Assembly (NCBI GenBank): GCA_023446155.1
Contig: JAEXIT010000020.1
Span: 186,001 to 250,000, forward strand
Reading direction: 5' to 3'
DNA from: Bacteroidota bacterium
GTDB taxonomy: Bacteria > Bacteroidota > Bacteroidia > Flavobacteriales > Flavobacteriaceae
DNA length: 64,000 bases
Shown here piece by piece: positions 1 to 8,943 of this stretch. A program made the position numbers and the translations under genes. The notes under the pieces are model-generated. The model was given only the letters and a program-made list of their open reading frames with translations. It did not search any database and was not told the DNA's origin. The stretch's first letter is position 1. Each line of letters opens with the position of its first letter.

Positions 1-943
1 CAGCATCACTTTGATCCATATGGGTTTTCATTTTGTCCATTCCCATTTTAGAACCTTCAACCCAAGCCGGGTAAGCGAATTTTACGTTTTGCTCGATTCC
101 ACCAGCTGGCATCCAACGGTTTGTTCTACCCGGATATCCTAAGATCATTGCGAAATCGTTTTCTTTTACACCACCAAGGTTAACCGGTAAGTGGTGTTTT
201 GGTTGCAATGGAACGTTGTTTGGAGAGAATTCAGCAGGGTTTCCGTTTGCATCCGCATAGATACGGAACATAGAGAAATCTCCTGTATGACGTGGCCATT
301 CCCAGTTGTCAGTGTCACCACCGAATTTTCCGATATTTTCAGGAGGTGTTCCTACTAAACGTACGTCTTTATAATCCTGATATACGAAATAGTAGTATTC
401 GTTACCCTGGAAAAATGGACGAACTGAAACAGTGTATTTTCCACCTTCGTTGTTTTCTTTTTCGATTAAAGCAATTTCTTTGTTGATTGCTGCTTCACGC
501 TCTGCTTCTGTCATTTTATCGTTTACTTTCGATAAAATTCTTTTGGACACATCGTCCATACGAACGAAGAAACGAACGAATAAGCTTTTTGGTTTTAATT
601 CTGCTTTTCTGTTAGCAGCCCAGAAACCGTTTTTAAGGTAATTGGCTTCCGGAGAAGACAATTCAGCGATAGCATCATAACCACAGTGGTGGTTTGTTAA
701 TACTAATCCGTCTTTAGAAATCATTTCGGCAGTACAACCTCCGTTGAACTGAACGATTGCATCTTTAAGACTGTGGTGGTTAATACTGTAGATTTCCTCA
801 GCCGTCAACTGCAATCCCATTTTTTGCATATCCCTGTGGTTTAAACGCTCGATGAACATCAAAAACCACATACCTTCGTCTGCTCTAACACTTGCAGGCA
901 CAAGCAGAATGGTAGCGATTAAGGATAAAATAATTTTTTTCAT
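1..943 (-). CDS. S46 family serine peptidase (dipeptidyl-peptidase 7/11 type), partial
   Basis: The gene runs off the left edge, so only about 314 N-terminal residues are present. A signal peptide (MKKIILSLIATILLVPASVRA) precedes DEGMWF. The motif LTNHHCGYDA (about residues 86-95) carries the catalytic histidine of the chymotrypsin-like S46 fold, and GGDTDNWEWPRHTGDF is a family signature. S46 enzymes remove dipeptides from peptide N-termini in the periplasm and feed peptide-based growth. The catalytic serine lies outside the window. DPP7 and DPP11 differ by a residue that is not visible here, so specificity cannot be assigned. It is the last visible gene of the leftward run, but the obg terminator separates it, so it probably has its own promoter. 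Confidence 0.92.
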   Translation of the reverse strand, partial: MKKIILSLIATILLVPASVRADEGMWFLMFIERLNHRDMQKMGLQLTAEEIYSINHHSLKDAIVQFNGGCTAEMISKDGLVLTNHHCGYDAIAELSSPEANYLKNGFWAANRKAELKPKSLFVRFFVRMDDVSKRILSKVNDKMTEAEREAAINKEIALIEKENNEGGKYTVSVRPFFQGNEYYYFVYQDYKDVRLVGTPPENIGKFGGDTDNWEWPRHTGDFSMFRIYADANGNPAEFSPNNVPLQPKHHLPVNLGGVKENDFAMILGYPGRTNRWMPAGGIEQNVKFAYPAWVEGSKMGMDKMKTHMDQSDA

Positions 944-1080
944 AATAGATCTGTTATTTTTAGTGACGCGAATATACCTCTTTTTAAGAATTTTATAAAA
1001 AAAAGGGTTTATAAAAATCTATAACAAAATAACTTTAACTTTTTATTTTAATATCATTTGATCAAAACTGATAAAAAATA

Positions 1081-1112
1081 AAAAGAGGCCTCCAAAACGG
1101 ACACCTCTTTTT
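1081..1112 (-). terminator. Rho-independent terminator of obg
   Basis: AAAAGAGG pairs with CCTCTTTT around an A/C-rich loop, with a T tract on the minus strand. It starts 23 nt after the obg stop codon. Confidence 0.75.
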
Positions 1113-1134
1113 ACTATTTTTTACAGCTATCGTA

Positions 1135-2136
1135 TTACTGATTAAGCATTTGCCATAATTTATCTTTTAATTCCGTTAACCCTTGTTGGGCCACCGACGA
1201 GATAAACAAATACGGAATTCCTTTAAATTCCTTATCCAGTTGTGCTTTCATTTCGGCTTTTAACTCGTCGTCGAGCATATCCGATTTCGAAATCACAACC
1301 AAACGATCCTTATCCAACATTTCCGGATTGTAACGGCGTAACTCATCCAATAGAATATCGTATTCTTTTTTGATGTCCGGAGCATCGGCCGGAACCAAAA
1401 ACAACAAGGTCGAATTTCGTTCGATATGGCGTAGGAAATAATGTCCCAATCCTTTTCCTTCGGCCGCACCTTCGATGATTCCGGGGATATCGGCAATTAC
1501 AAACGATTGAAAATCACGATAGGCTACAATTCCCAGGTTTGGCTTTAAAGTCGTAAACGGATAATCGGCAATTTTCGGTTTCGCAGAGGTCAATACGGAC
1601 AATAAAGTCGATTTTCCGGCATTCGGAAATCCGACCAATCCTACATCGGCCAATACTTTTAATTCTAAAATCACGTCCATTTCTTCGGCCGGCATACCCG
1701 GTTGCGAATAACGCGGCGTCTGGTTGGTTGCACTTCTAAAATGCCAGTTCCCCAAACCACCTTTACCACCTTTTACCAAAATCTTTTTTTCACCGTCTTC
1801 GGTTATCTCAAAAAGTATTTCATTGGTTTCTTTGTCGCGTACAACGGTTCCCAATGGTACTTCGATATATTTATCGTCTCCATCGGCACCGGTACTTCTT
1901 GCGCTACCACCGTCTCCACCGTGACCGGCTTTAATATGGCGTGCAAATTTAAGATGGAACAACGTCCACAGCCCTTTATTCCCTACCAGATACACGTGAC
2001 CACCACGACCACCGTCTCCTCCATCAGGACCACCTTTTTCAATAAATTTCTCTCGATGCAAATGCGTAGACCCTTTCCCTCCTTTACCGGAAGAAACATA
2101 AATTTTCACGTAGTCTACAAAATTCCCTTCTGTCAT
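1135..2136 (-). CDS. obg: GTPase Obg (ObgE/CgtA)
   Basis: Ribosome-associated GTPase for 50S assembly and stress signalling. The 333 residues begin with the glycine-rich Obg domain (residues 1-160, GKGGKGS and GGPDGGDGGRGG), followed by the G domain: G1 GFPNAGKST at 169-177, G3 DIPG at 216-219 and G4 SKSD at 283-286. There is no C-terminal OCT extension, the usual short form in Bacteroidota. The ATG start gives MTEGNFVDYVKIYV, typical of the family. It lies 43 nt after the CorC-like gene in the hpt-adk-corC-obg run, ending at a strong terminator. Confidence 0.97.
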   Translation of the reverse strand: MTEGNFVDYVKIYVSSGKGGKGSTHLHREKFIEKGGPDGGDGGRGGHVYLVGNKGLWTLFHLKFARHIKAGHGGDGGSARSTGADGDDKYIEVPLGTVVRDKETNEILFEITEDGEKKILVKGGKGGLGNWHFRSATNQTPRYSQPGMPAEEMDVILELKVLADVGLVGFPNAGKSTLLSVLTSAKPKIADYPFTTLKPNLGIVAYRDFQSFVIADIPGIIEGAAEGKGLGHYFLRHIERNSTLLFLVPADAPDIKKEYDILLDELRRYNPEMLDKDRLVVISKSDMLDDELKAEMKAQLDKEFKGIPYLFISSVAQQGLTELKDKLWQMLNQ

Positions 2137-2179
2137 TTAATTTTATTTTGTTTTTCAATAGTAAGTCACTAAAAGCAGC

Positions 2180-3454
2180 TTACTCTTTTAATGAGCGTAC
2201 TAATACTTTATCAATTTTCACACCGTCCATGTCGATCACTTCCAGTTCCATTTTATTCCAGATCAGTTTTTCACCGACTTTAGGGATATAGGACAATTCG
2301 GTCATGATCAATCCACTTACAGTGGTTACATCATAATCGTTAATCAGATCGTCCATATCAAAATAGGTCAGGAAGTCGTGCAGCGAATAATGTCCGTCGA
2401 CCAACCAGGATCCGTCTTCACGGGCTACCAGCTGAAATTCCTCTTCGTAGAATTCGGCCGCATCCCCTACTAGCGCTTCCAGAATATCGTTCAATGTAAT
2501 AATCCCTTGTACCACACCATATTCGTCGGTAATCAGGGCATAGTGTACTTTTGTTTTCTTAAAAATCTCCAGCGCTTTATAGGCCGAAGTATGTTCAATA
2601 AGGTAAACCGGTTCTTTTACAATTGCTTTCAGATCGAAATCACCTTTTTCAAAACTTGTAAACAAGTCTTTTAACAACACCACTCCAACGACCTCATCCA
2701 GATTGTCTTCACATACCGGATATACGGAGTGGATTTCTTCCAGCACCTTTTCTTTTTGTTCGTTTACATCATCTTCCAACGACAAATACACCACCGCTTT
2801 ACGGTGTGTCATCAGGGAATTTACCTTACGGTCGCCGATATGGAAAACACGTTCCACGATATCCTGTTCGATTTCCTGAACTTCCCCGCCTTCGGTACCT
2901 TCTTTGATGATGGCTTTAATTTCTTCTTCGGTTACCTTCCCATCGGCTGTTGGCTTAATTTTCAATACGTTTAGTATAAAATCGGTCGATGTGGTTAGTA
3001 ACCAGATAAAAGGTGCCGTCACAATCGAAACCACTTTCATCGGAACCGCTACCGTTTTAGCAATCGCTTCCGGATAGTTTAGTCCGATTCGTTTCGGCAA
3101 CAATTCACCTAAAACCAGGGAGAAAAATGTCAAAATCACAACAACAATACCTACTGCCAGTGTTTGCGAATACGGTCTGAACATTTCAAATCCGTCTAAA
3201 AACAGTTTTACGTCTCCGGTCACGTTATCACCACTATAAATACCGGTTAAAATTCCGATTAGTGTAATTCCAATCTGAACGGTCGACAGGAATTTATTGG
3301 GTGAATTGGCCAGTTCTAAAGCTGTTTTCGCACTGGTGTTTCCTTTTTTCGCAGCCGTTTCCAAACGGTTTTTACGAGCTGAAATAAGTGCTATTTCCGA
3401 CATGGAGAAGACTCCGTTTAAAAGGATTAGAAAGAAAATTATTATTATTTCCAA
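2180..3454 (-). CDS. Hemolysin/CorC family membrane protein (CNNM-CBS)
   Basis: 424 residues: DUF21/CNNM transmembrane domain (about 1-180, with segments near 1-20, 60-80, 100-125 and 140-165), two CBS domains (about 200-330) and a C-terminal CorC/HlyC domain (about 345-422). Relatives take part in Mg2+/Co2+ homeostasis, and the hemolysin name is historical. GldE, a gliding protein, belongs to the same superfamily, but nothing in this context (adk/obg neighbours) singles this copy out as GldE. The start appears to be TTG: the in-frame sequence upstream stops after a few codons and contains no ATG, and the next internal Met is residue 18, inside the first membrane helix. Confidence 0.9.
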   Translation of the reverse strand: MEIIIIFFLILLNGVFSMSEIALISARKNRLETAAKKGNTSAKTALELANSPNKFLSTVQIGITLIGILTGIYSGDNVTGDVKLFLDGFEMFRPYSQTLAVGIVVVILTFFSLVLGELLPKRIGLNYPEAIAKTVAVPMKVVSIVTAPFIWLLTTSTDFILNVLKIKPTADGKVTEEEIKAIIKEGTEGGEVQEIEQDIVERVFHIGDRKVNSLMTHRKAVVYLSLEDDVNEQKEKVLEEIHSVYPVCEDNLDEVVGVVLLKDLFTSFEKGDFDLKAIVKEPVYLIEHTSAYKALEIFKKTKVHYALITDEYGVVQGIITLNDILEALVGDAAEFYEEEFQLVAREDGSWLVDGHYSLHDFLTYFDMDDLINDYDVTTVSGLIMTELSYIPKVGEKLIWNKMELEVIDMDGVKIDKVLVRSLKE

Positions 3455-3551
3455 AATTAGGATTGTATATTAGTTATGATATCAGTTTTACCTGATTTTT
3501 TATTATTTTTTTATATTAGTAATCTATTCACTTATTCGTTACAGGGACGGC

Positions 3552-4124
3552 TTATAATTTTTCAATTACGTTGCTTAGTCTCTCGGTAATTTCGGCAATG
3601 GAACCAATTCCGTTCACCGCGTGGAATTTTTGTTGTGCGCTGTAATATTCCATTAGTGGCGCTGTTTTTTCGTTATATTCCTGGTAACGGTTTCTGATTT
3701 TTTCTTCGTCCTGATCGTCTGGTCTTCCGGAAGTTTTTCCTCTTTCCAACAGTCGTTGTACCAAAATTTCATCATCGGCCTCCAACGCAATCGTTGCGGT
3801 TACTTCCCAATTTTTAGAATTCAGGAACGCATCCAGCGCTTCAGCCTGTCCAATTGTTCTTGGAAAACCGTCAAAAAGAAAACCGCTTGCTTGTGGGTTT
3901 CGCTCTACTTCATCCTGAAGCATTTTTATCGTAAGGCTATCCGGAACCAAATCACCGCGATCCATATAGGTCTTGGCTTCTTTTCCTAACAGCGTTTCAT
4001 TTTTAATGTTATAACGAAAAATGTCACCGGTTGAAATGTGTATTAAGTTGTATTTTTCTTTTAAAAATTCGGCTTGTGTCCCTTTTCCGGCTCCGGGTTT
4101 TCCAAATAATACGATATTAATCAT
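3552..4124 (-). CDS. adk: Adenylate kinase, short type
   Basis: Catalyses ATP + AMP to 2 ADP in the cytoplasm. The 190 residues start with P-loop GKPGAGKGT (8-16). The AMP-binding DGFPRT lies near residue 85, and the lid motif LLERGKTSGRPDD shows the short, non-zinc lid. It sits 47 nt downstream of hpt, so the two nucleotide-metabolism genes are probably cotranscribed. No anomalies seen. Confidence 0.97.
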   Translation of the reverse strand: MINIVLFGKPGAGKGTQAEFLKEKYNLIHISTGDIFRYNIKNETLLGKEAKTYMDRGDLVPDSLTIKMLQDEVERNPQASGFLFDGFPRTIGQAEALDAFLNSKNWEVTATIALEADDEILVQRLLERGKTSGRPDDQDEEKIRNRYQEYNEKTAPLMEYYSAQQKFHAVNGIGSIAEITERLSNVIEKL

Positions 4125-4171
4125 TTTAATTAAATTGTTGTTATGATGGTTTTATAGTTATTTTTTCAATG

Positions 4172-4702
4172 TTATTTTAACTGGTAGACTTCCGGGATAT
4201 TACGCCCTAATCCGTCGTAATCCAATCCGAATCCGACGATAAATTTATTCGGAATTTCCAATCCGACATAATCGATTTTGATATCCTTATCGTAAGCTTC
4301 CGGTTTTAGGAAAAGCGTTGCAAATTTAAGTTGCTTCACACCTTTATCGCCGAACATTTTTTGTAATTCCACTATGGTATTTCCAGTATCGACGATATCC
4401 TCTATGATGATCACTGTTCTTCCGCTGATATCCTGATTTAATCCGATAAGTTGTTTTACCTCGTGTGTGGTTTGCATTCCCTCATAAGAAGCCATTTTCA
4501 CAAAGCTCAATTCACAATCGTGTTTGTAGTGTTTCATAAAATCGGACACCACCATAAAGGCTCCGTTAAGTACACCTACAAAAACCGGTATTTCACCATT
4601 CATATCTTTTGCAACGGCATCGGCCATTTTCGCAATAGCGGCATCAATTTCTTTTGCCGAAAGAAACGGGACAAATTGTTTGTCGTGAAGTTGTATTTCC
4701 AT
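4172..4702 (-). CDS. hpt: Hypoxanthine phosphoribosyltransferase
   Basis: Purine salvage: hypoxanthine or guanine plus PRPP gives IMP or GMP. The PRPP loop VIIIEDIVDTGNT is at about residues 97-109 and the flexible-loop region MASYEGM is near 70. I place the start at 4702 (MEIQLHDKQF, 176 residues) rather than at the upstream in-frame ATG at 4726. AAAGG sits just before 4702, and a perfect -7 promoter box (TATCTTTG on the minus strand) covers the 4726 codon. It is the first gene of the hpt-adk-corC-obg run. Confidence 0.95.
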   Translation of the reverse strand: MEIQLHDKQFVPFLSAKEIDAAIAKMADAVAKDMNGEIPVFVGVLNGAFMVVSDFMKHYKHDCELSFVKMASYEGMQTTHEVKQLIGLNQDISGRTVIIIEDIVDTGNTIVELQKMFGDKGVKQLKFATLFLKPEAYDKDIKIDYVGLEIPNKFIVGFGLDYDGLGRNIPEVYQLK

Positions 4703-4723
4703 TGTAACCTTTAGAATAATTGG

Positions 4724-4749
4724 CAAAGATACTAATTGCCGTTGGACAA
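4724..4749 (-). promoter_or_regulatory. Bacteroidota-type promoter of hpt operon
   Basis: Minus-strand -7 box TATCTTTG (4731-4724) matches TAnnTTTG exactly. A TTG (4749-4747) stands 15 nt upstream, shorter than the usual 17-23, so the -33 assignment is uncertain. Transcription would start just upstream of the ATG at 4702. Confidence 0.5.
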
Positions 4750-4821
4750 TTGATAATTAACAATTAAGAATTATAAATTTTTGAATTATTTTGTATTTTC
4801 GATGCAGATTTCAGGAAAAAA

Positions 4822-5361
4822 ATGAACGAAATTTTATATACCAAAATTAAAAACAGCACTGCTCATCGCGCCAGTCGGGAAGAAAATGCCGCTTATATCT
4901 TTCAAAACCCGGCATTATTTAACGATTTGTTTACGACTGCAATAGCAACAACCGATAAGAATCATCACAAGGCCTGCTGGATCATGGAATTGGTACTGGA
5001 ACAACAACTCGATCTGATTTTTCCCAAAAAAGATATTTTCTGCGCGACAGTACCGCAATACAGTAACGAGAGCGCCTTGCGATCGATATCCAAAATCGCA
5101 CTGCTTATGGTCGATTATCACAATCAAAAAGAGACATTCCTCTCCGACACCAACATTGAAATCCTTACCGAAACCTGTTTTGACTGGCTGATCAACGACA
5201 CAAAAGTCGCTTCAAAAGCCTACGCCATTTACACTTTATACCTACTCGGCAAAGGCAATCCCTGGATTTATCCGGAATTAAAACAACTGCTACAGCAAGG
5301 CTTTCCGGATCATTCGCCCGCGTATCAAAGTGTAGCCCGAAAAATCTTAAAAAAGATCTAA
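4822..5361 (+). CDS. Conserved hypothetical helical (HEAT-like) protein
   Basis: 179 residues, no signal peptide or membrane segment. The sequence is almost entirely helical, with paired-helix spacing like HEAT/ARM repeats (for example residues 20-60 and 125-178). No catalytic motif is visible. Short flavobacterial proteins of this look have been labelled adenylosuccinate lyase in some genomes, but none of the lyase signature residues can be seen, so I do not use that name. It diverges from the hpt operon and converges on the T9SS cargo gene at a shared terminator. Confidence 0.8.
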   Translation: MNEILYTKIKNSTAHRASREENAAYIFQNPALFNDLFTTAIATTDKNHHKACWIMELVLEQQLDLIFPKKDIFCATVPQYSNESALRSISKIALLMVDYHNQKETFLSDTNIEILTETCFDWLINDTKVASKAYAIYTLYLLGKGNPWIYPELKQLLQQGFPDHSPAYQSVARKILKKI

Positions 5362-5373
5362 ATAGTATCCATA

Positions 5374-5404
5374 AAAAAACGACCCTTTTAAAAAGAGTCG
5401 TTTT
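5374..5404. terminator. Bidirectional terminator
   Basis: AAAACGAC and GTCGTTTT form the stem with A/T tracts on both sides, between two convergent genes. It can serve both. Confidence 0.8.
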
Positions 5405-5426
5405 CCAGGATTAATTATCAAGATTA

Positions 5427-6992
5427 CTACTCTTTGATAATCTTAATTGTTTTTACCATATCACCGGCAAATACTTTCACAAGGTAGTTTCCAGCAGATA
5501 AATTACTCATATCTACCTGAGCCTCGGAAAGGTTAATATTTTGAGCCAATACTTTTTGCCCTAACAAATTGTAGATTTCAACCGCTGAAATGGTTTCATT
5601 ATACGCCAAGTTCAGCATATTTTTAACCGGGTTCGGATACGCTCTGAAATTACCTTTATCGAATGCAGCTGTCGATAACGCGCTGCTCACGGTTACATCA
5701 TCCACATCGATACCTCTCGCCCAATTCGAAGTACCTTCGAAAGCGATATAATACGTTGCCGATGGATTCGGTAATGCCAAAGTCACCTGAGTCCAGGCTG
5801 CTTGCTCGGTATCGTAATCCGCTCCAATTTGCGTCCACGCTCCGGTTGCACTTGTTTTGTAGTAAATTCTTAGTTCGTCGATATCGCCAAACCAGTTTAC
5901 GTTAGCATAATAAAAACTCAATTGCGGACTGGATACTGCTGTTAAATCCAATGGAGGAGATACTAATTTTGTAGCATTACCTGCTGTAGTCGTTCTGAAT
6001 TCCGCCATACGAGCACCGGTTCTTGGCGTAATAGAACTGTTTCCATTTGCCGTTACATACGCCCAGTTTGCCGTTCCGGAAACCGTTTGATTACTCCAAC
6101 ACGATGGGATGGTCGCTGCATCAAACCCTTCTGTAAAAGGGAATGTCGTTACCGACGCACAACTTGTTGTAAACGCTCTAGGACCTGTCCAGGAGCTAAA
6201 AGTACCACTTCCACAATTGGCGCGAACATAATATTCATATGCCGTATTTGCTGTTAAACCAGACAAAACAGTAGTAGTCGCTCCCGTAACCGGTGGCGCT
6301 GCTGTTCCGGATCCTGCTGTAAAGCCCGGCGCTCCATACTGCACCTCAAAGTTGGTCGTTCCTGATCCAGCTGTCCAGCTCAAATCAGCCGTTGCTGATG
6401 TCACCCCTGTTACAGTAGGATTTGTAGGCGCTACACAACTCGGCAATGCCGTTATTTCTACGTCGTCAATATCGAAATAGAACATATCGGTTGTTGTTGA
6501 ATGAAACCCGATATAAATTGTTTGTCCGACATAAGCCGACAAATCATATTGGTACTGATAGAAGGAAGCCCCACTGGCAGGCGCTACACTCGCAGCCAAA
6601 GTTGCTGTAAAGTTGGCCGCTGCAGTACCGGTAGTTGAAATTTTCACACTGATTGTTTCCGGATACAACGGATCACGGCTTCTAGCCCAAAACTTTAAAA
6701 AATCGGAAACACCCGCAGTAACCGTAATCGCCGGGGTAACCAAATAATCATCGTGTGCAATCGATCCATATCCAATACAGGCTGCATTCGTTCCGCTATG
6801 TGCGGTAATACCCGTTGCTCCTGTAAAATTAACGATTTGCCAGGTTCCTGTATCACCTCCGTTTACCACCGTCCATCCGGTAGGGATTGTTGTACCTCCG
6901 TCAAAATTTTGCACAAATTGTCCGTGACTTATAAACGGGACAAAAGCTAACAACATGAGTAGTCTTTTTACCATAATTCCAAGTTTTTTCAA
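5427..6992 (-). CDS. Secreted T9SS cargo, choice-of-anchor J / fibronectin III protein
   Basis: 521 residues: signal peptide (about 1-24, ending FISHG), a choice-of-anchor J (MAM/cleaved-adhesin-like) beta domain about 26-185, a fibronectin type III domain about 188-275, a second anchor J domain about 283-438, and a C-terminal T9SS type A sorting domain from about 447 (AYPNPVKNML ... VKTIKIIKE). It should be exported by Sec and then by T9SS to the cell surface or medium; PorU and PorV for this route are encoded at 28.7-33.8 kb. No catalytic residues recognised, so an adhesin or matrix role is only a guess. MVKRLL (residue 7) is an alternative start. Confidence 0.9.
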   Translation of the reverse strand: MKKLGIMVKRLLMLLAFVPFISHGQFVQNFDGGTTIPTGWTVVNGGDTGTWQIVNFTGATGITAHSGTNAACIGYGSIAHDDYLVTPAITVTAGVSDFLKFWARSRDPLYPETISVKISTTGTAAANFTATLAASVAPASGASFYQYQYDLSAYVGQTIYIGFHSTTTDMFYFDIDDVEITALPSCVAPTNPTVTGVTSATADLSWTAGSGTTNFEVQYGAPGFTAGSGTAAPPVTGATTTVLSGLTANTAYEYYVRANCGSGTFSSWTGPRAFTTSCASVTTFPFTEGFDAATIPSCWSNQTVSGTANWAYVTANGNSSITPRTGARMAEFRTTTAGNATKLVSPPLDLTAVSSPQLSFYYANVNWFGDIDELRIYYKTSATGAWTQIGADYDTEQAAWTQVTLALPNPSATYYIAFEGTSNWARGIDVDDVTVSSALSTAAFDKGNFRAYPNPVKNMLNLAYNETISAVEIYNLLGQKVLAQNINLSEAQVDMSNLSAGNYLVKVFAGDMVKTIKIIKE

Positions 6993-7141
6993 TTAAACAA
7001 GTACACAATTTACAATAATATTATTTAATTAACAATCAAAATACACATTTATAACCGTTTCCCTTAACAGAGTTACAAAATGTACAATATGTTATTTTTA
7101 ATCACACACAATTGAAAACCGCAAAATATAAAGCAATACAA

Positions 7142-7171
7142 TTGTGTTTTCTATTATGATAAGTATCTTTG
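7142..7171 (+). promoter_or_regulatory. Promoter of purKE
   Basis: TTG (7142-7144), 19 nt, then TATCTTTG (7164-7171): an exact match to the Bacteroidota sigma-A consensus, 16 nt before the purK ATG. Confidence 0.75.
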
Positions 7172-7187
7172 CACAAACAACAACACA

Positions 7188-8345
7188 ATGAATTATTTTT
7201 CTTCTGATTTTAAATTAGGGATACTTGGCGGCGGACAATTAGGCAAAATGCTGCTTACCGAAACCCGCAAGTTCGACATCCAAACCTATATCCTTGACCC
7301 AAGTGCCGAAGCACCGTCTCAATTTGGAGCGACACGTTTTTTCCAGGGCGACCTGATGGATTTTGAAACCGTATACCGGTTTGGTAAAAAAGTGGACCTT
7401 CTGACCATCGAAATCGAAAATGTCAACCTTGACGCTTTGGACCAGCTGGAACAGGAAGGCTTAACCGTATATCCATCTCCTAAAACCCTGCGTCTGATTC
7501 AGAACAAAGGCAAACAAAAAGACTTTTATTCCGAACACACGATTCCCACGGCTCCTTATCGTAGGTTTACCGACACAAACAGTCTGATCCAATCGGTCGA
7601 AAACAAGGAAACTACCATTCCGTTTGTGTGGAAAAGCGCTCAGTTTGGTTATGACGGGAACGGTGTCAAAATCATCCGCACTTCTGCCGATCTTACCACA
7701 CTACCCGATACCGAATGTATCGCCGAGCAAATGATTCCGTTTAAAAACGAACTGGCCGTGATTGTAAGTCGTACACCATCGGGATCGATAAAAACCTATC
7801 CGGTGGTTGAAATGGAATTCCACCCCGAAGCCAATCAGGTTGAATATGTAATCTGTCCGGCACGCATTGACGAATCGGTCGCACAAAAAGCACGCGCCAT
7901 CGCTTTACAGGTTTCCGAAAAATTCAACCATGTTGGTTTATTAGCGGTAGAGATGTTCCAAACCGAAGACGACACCATTCTGGTAAACGAAGTCGCACCC
8001 CGACCGCACAATTCCGGACATTATTCGATTGAAGCCAGTTATACGTCACAATTTGAACAACATATCCGCGCGATTCTCGATTTACCATTAGGCAATACCG
8101 ATAGCAAAGTTGCCGGTATTATGGTAAACTTAGTTGGCGAAGAAGGTTATTCCGGTCCGGTGATCTACCAAAACATCGAAAAAATATTAGCCATCGATGG
8201 TGTCACACCTCATATCTACGGAAAACGAGAAACACGTCCTTTCCGCAAAATGGGCCACGTAACCATTGTAAACGAAAATATAGACGAAGCCCGCAAAACC
8301 GCAGAAGTAGTCAAAAACACCATCAAAGTAATTAGTCACTCCTAA
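7188..8345 (+). CDS. purK: 5-(carboxyamino)imidazole ribonucleotide synthase
   Basis: De novo purine synthesis: AIR + ATP + bicarbonate to N5-CAIR. The 385 residues carry the PreATP-grasp start LGILGGGQLGKML (about 10-22), the ATP-grasp core with WKSAQFGYDGNGV and AEQMIPFKNELAVI, and the metal/phosphate segment VNEVAPRPHNSGHYSIEAS. Length is normal. purE follows 18 nt downstream, as expected for a two-gene operon whose products act consecutively. Confidence 0.97.
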   Translation: MNYFSSDFKLGILGGGQLGKMLLTETRKFDIQTYILDPSAEAPSQFGATRFFQGDLMDFETVYRFGKKVDLLTIEIENVNLDALDQLEQEGLTVYPSPKTLRLIQNKGKQKDFYSEHTIPTAPYRRFTDTNSLIQSVENKETTIPFVWKSAQFGYDGNGVKIIRTSADLTTLPDTECIAEQMIPFKNELAVIVSRTPSGSIKTYPVVEMEFHPEANQVEYVICPARIDESVAQKARAIALQVSEKFNHVGLLAVEMFQTEDDTILVNEVAPRPHNSGHYSIEASYTSQFEQHIRAILDLPLGNTDSKVAGIMVNLVGEEGYSGPVIYQNIEKILAIDGVTPHIYGKRETRPFRKMGHVTIVNENIDEARKTAEVVKNTIKVISHS

Positions 8346-8363
8346 TTAAAACACCACAACACT

Positions 8364-8846
8364 ATGAGCAAAGTAGCCATCATCATGGGTAGCATTTCGG
8401 ATATGCCGGTAATGCAGGATGCCATCACTATATTAAAAGAATTCGGAATTACAACAGAAGTCGATATCGTATCGGCACACCGTACACCGGAAAAATTGTT
8501 TGATTTTAGCACGAATGCTCACAAACGCGGCATTTCTGTTATTATAGCCGGAGCCGGTGGAGCCGCGCATTTACCAGGAATGGTTGCTTCAATGTCGCCG
8601 CTTCCGGTAATTGGTGTTCCGGTAAAATCCAGCAATTCGATAGACGGATGGGATAGTGTTCTTTCGATCCTTCAGATGCCTGGCGGCGTACCAGTGGCCA
8701 CAGTAGCGCTAAACGGCGCTAAAAATGCCGGTATTCTTGCCGCACAAATCATCGGAAGTCACGACAGTGCTGTTCTGGATAAAATCACCGCGTATAAAGA
8801 AAGTCTGAAGCAAGCCGTTTTAAAAGCTTCCGAAGACTTAAAATAA
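8364..8846 (+). CDS. purE: N5-CAIR mutase
   Basis: Converts N5-CAIR from PurK to CAIR. 160 residues. The N-terminal MGSISDMPVM loop, SAHRTPEK with the catalytic histidine (about 40-48), and GAGGAAHLPGM (about 67-77) define class I PurE, matching the presence of PurK. Cytoplasmic octamer in studied relatives. Confidence 0.97.
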   Translation: MSKVAIIMGSISDMPVMQDAITILKEFGITTEVDIVSAHRTPEKLFDFSTNAHKRGISVIIAGAGGAAHLPGMVASMSPLPVIGVPVKSSNSIDGWDSVLSILQMPGGVPVATVALNGAKNAGILAAQIIGSHDSAVLDKITAYKESLKQAVLKASEDLK

Positions 8847-8869
8847 ATTTCCGCTTTCATCAACCGGAT

Positions 8870-8900
8870 TTGGATTAGAAAAAGCTAATTTGTACCTTGT
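8870..8900 (+). promoter_or_regulatory. Possible promoter of the M3 peptidase gene
   Basis: TTG (8870-8872), 20 nt, TACCTTGT (8893-8900), one mismatch to TAnnTTTG, leaving a leader of about 40 nt. No terminator is visible between purE and this site, so readthrough is also possible. Confidence 0.35.
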
Positions 8901-8943
8901 CTAACACCGACAAATCAATTAATTAAAGTCAATAGTACTATAT

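Noticed and set aside
1702..2172. 156-codon plus-strand frame opposite obg
   Set aside because: Antisense shadow of the glycine-rich Obg domain.
2180..3454. Naming the CBS/CorC protein gldE
   Set aside because: Same superfamily, but the hpt-adk-obg context and sequence give no specific support.
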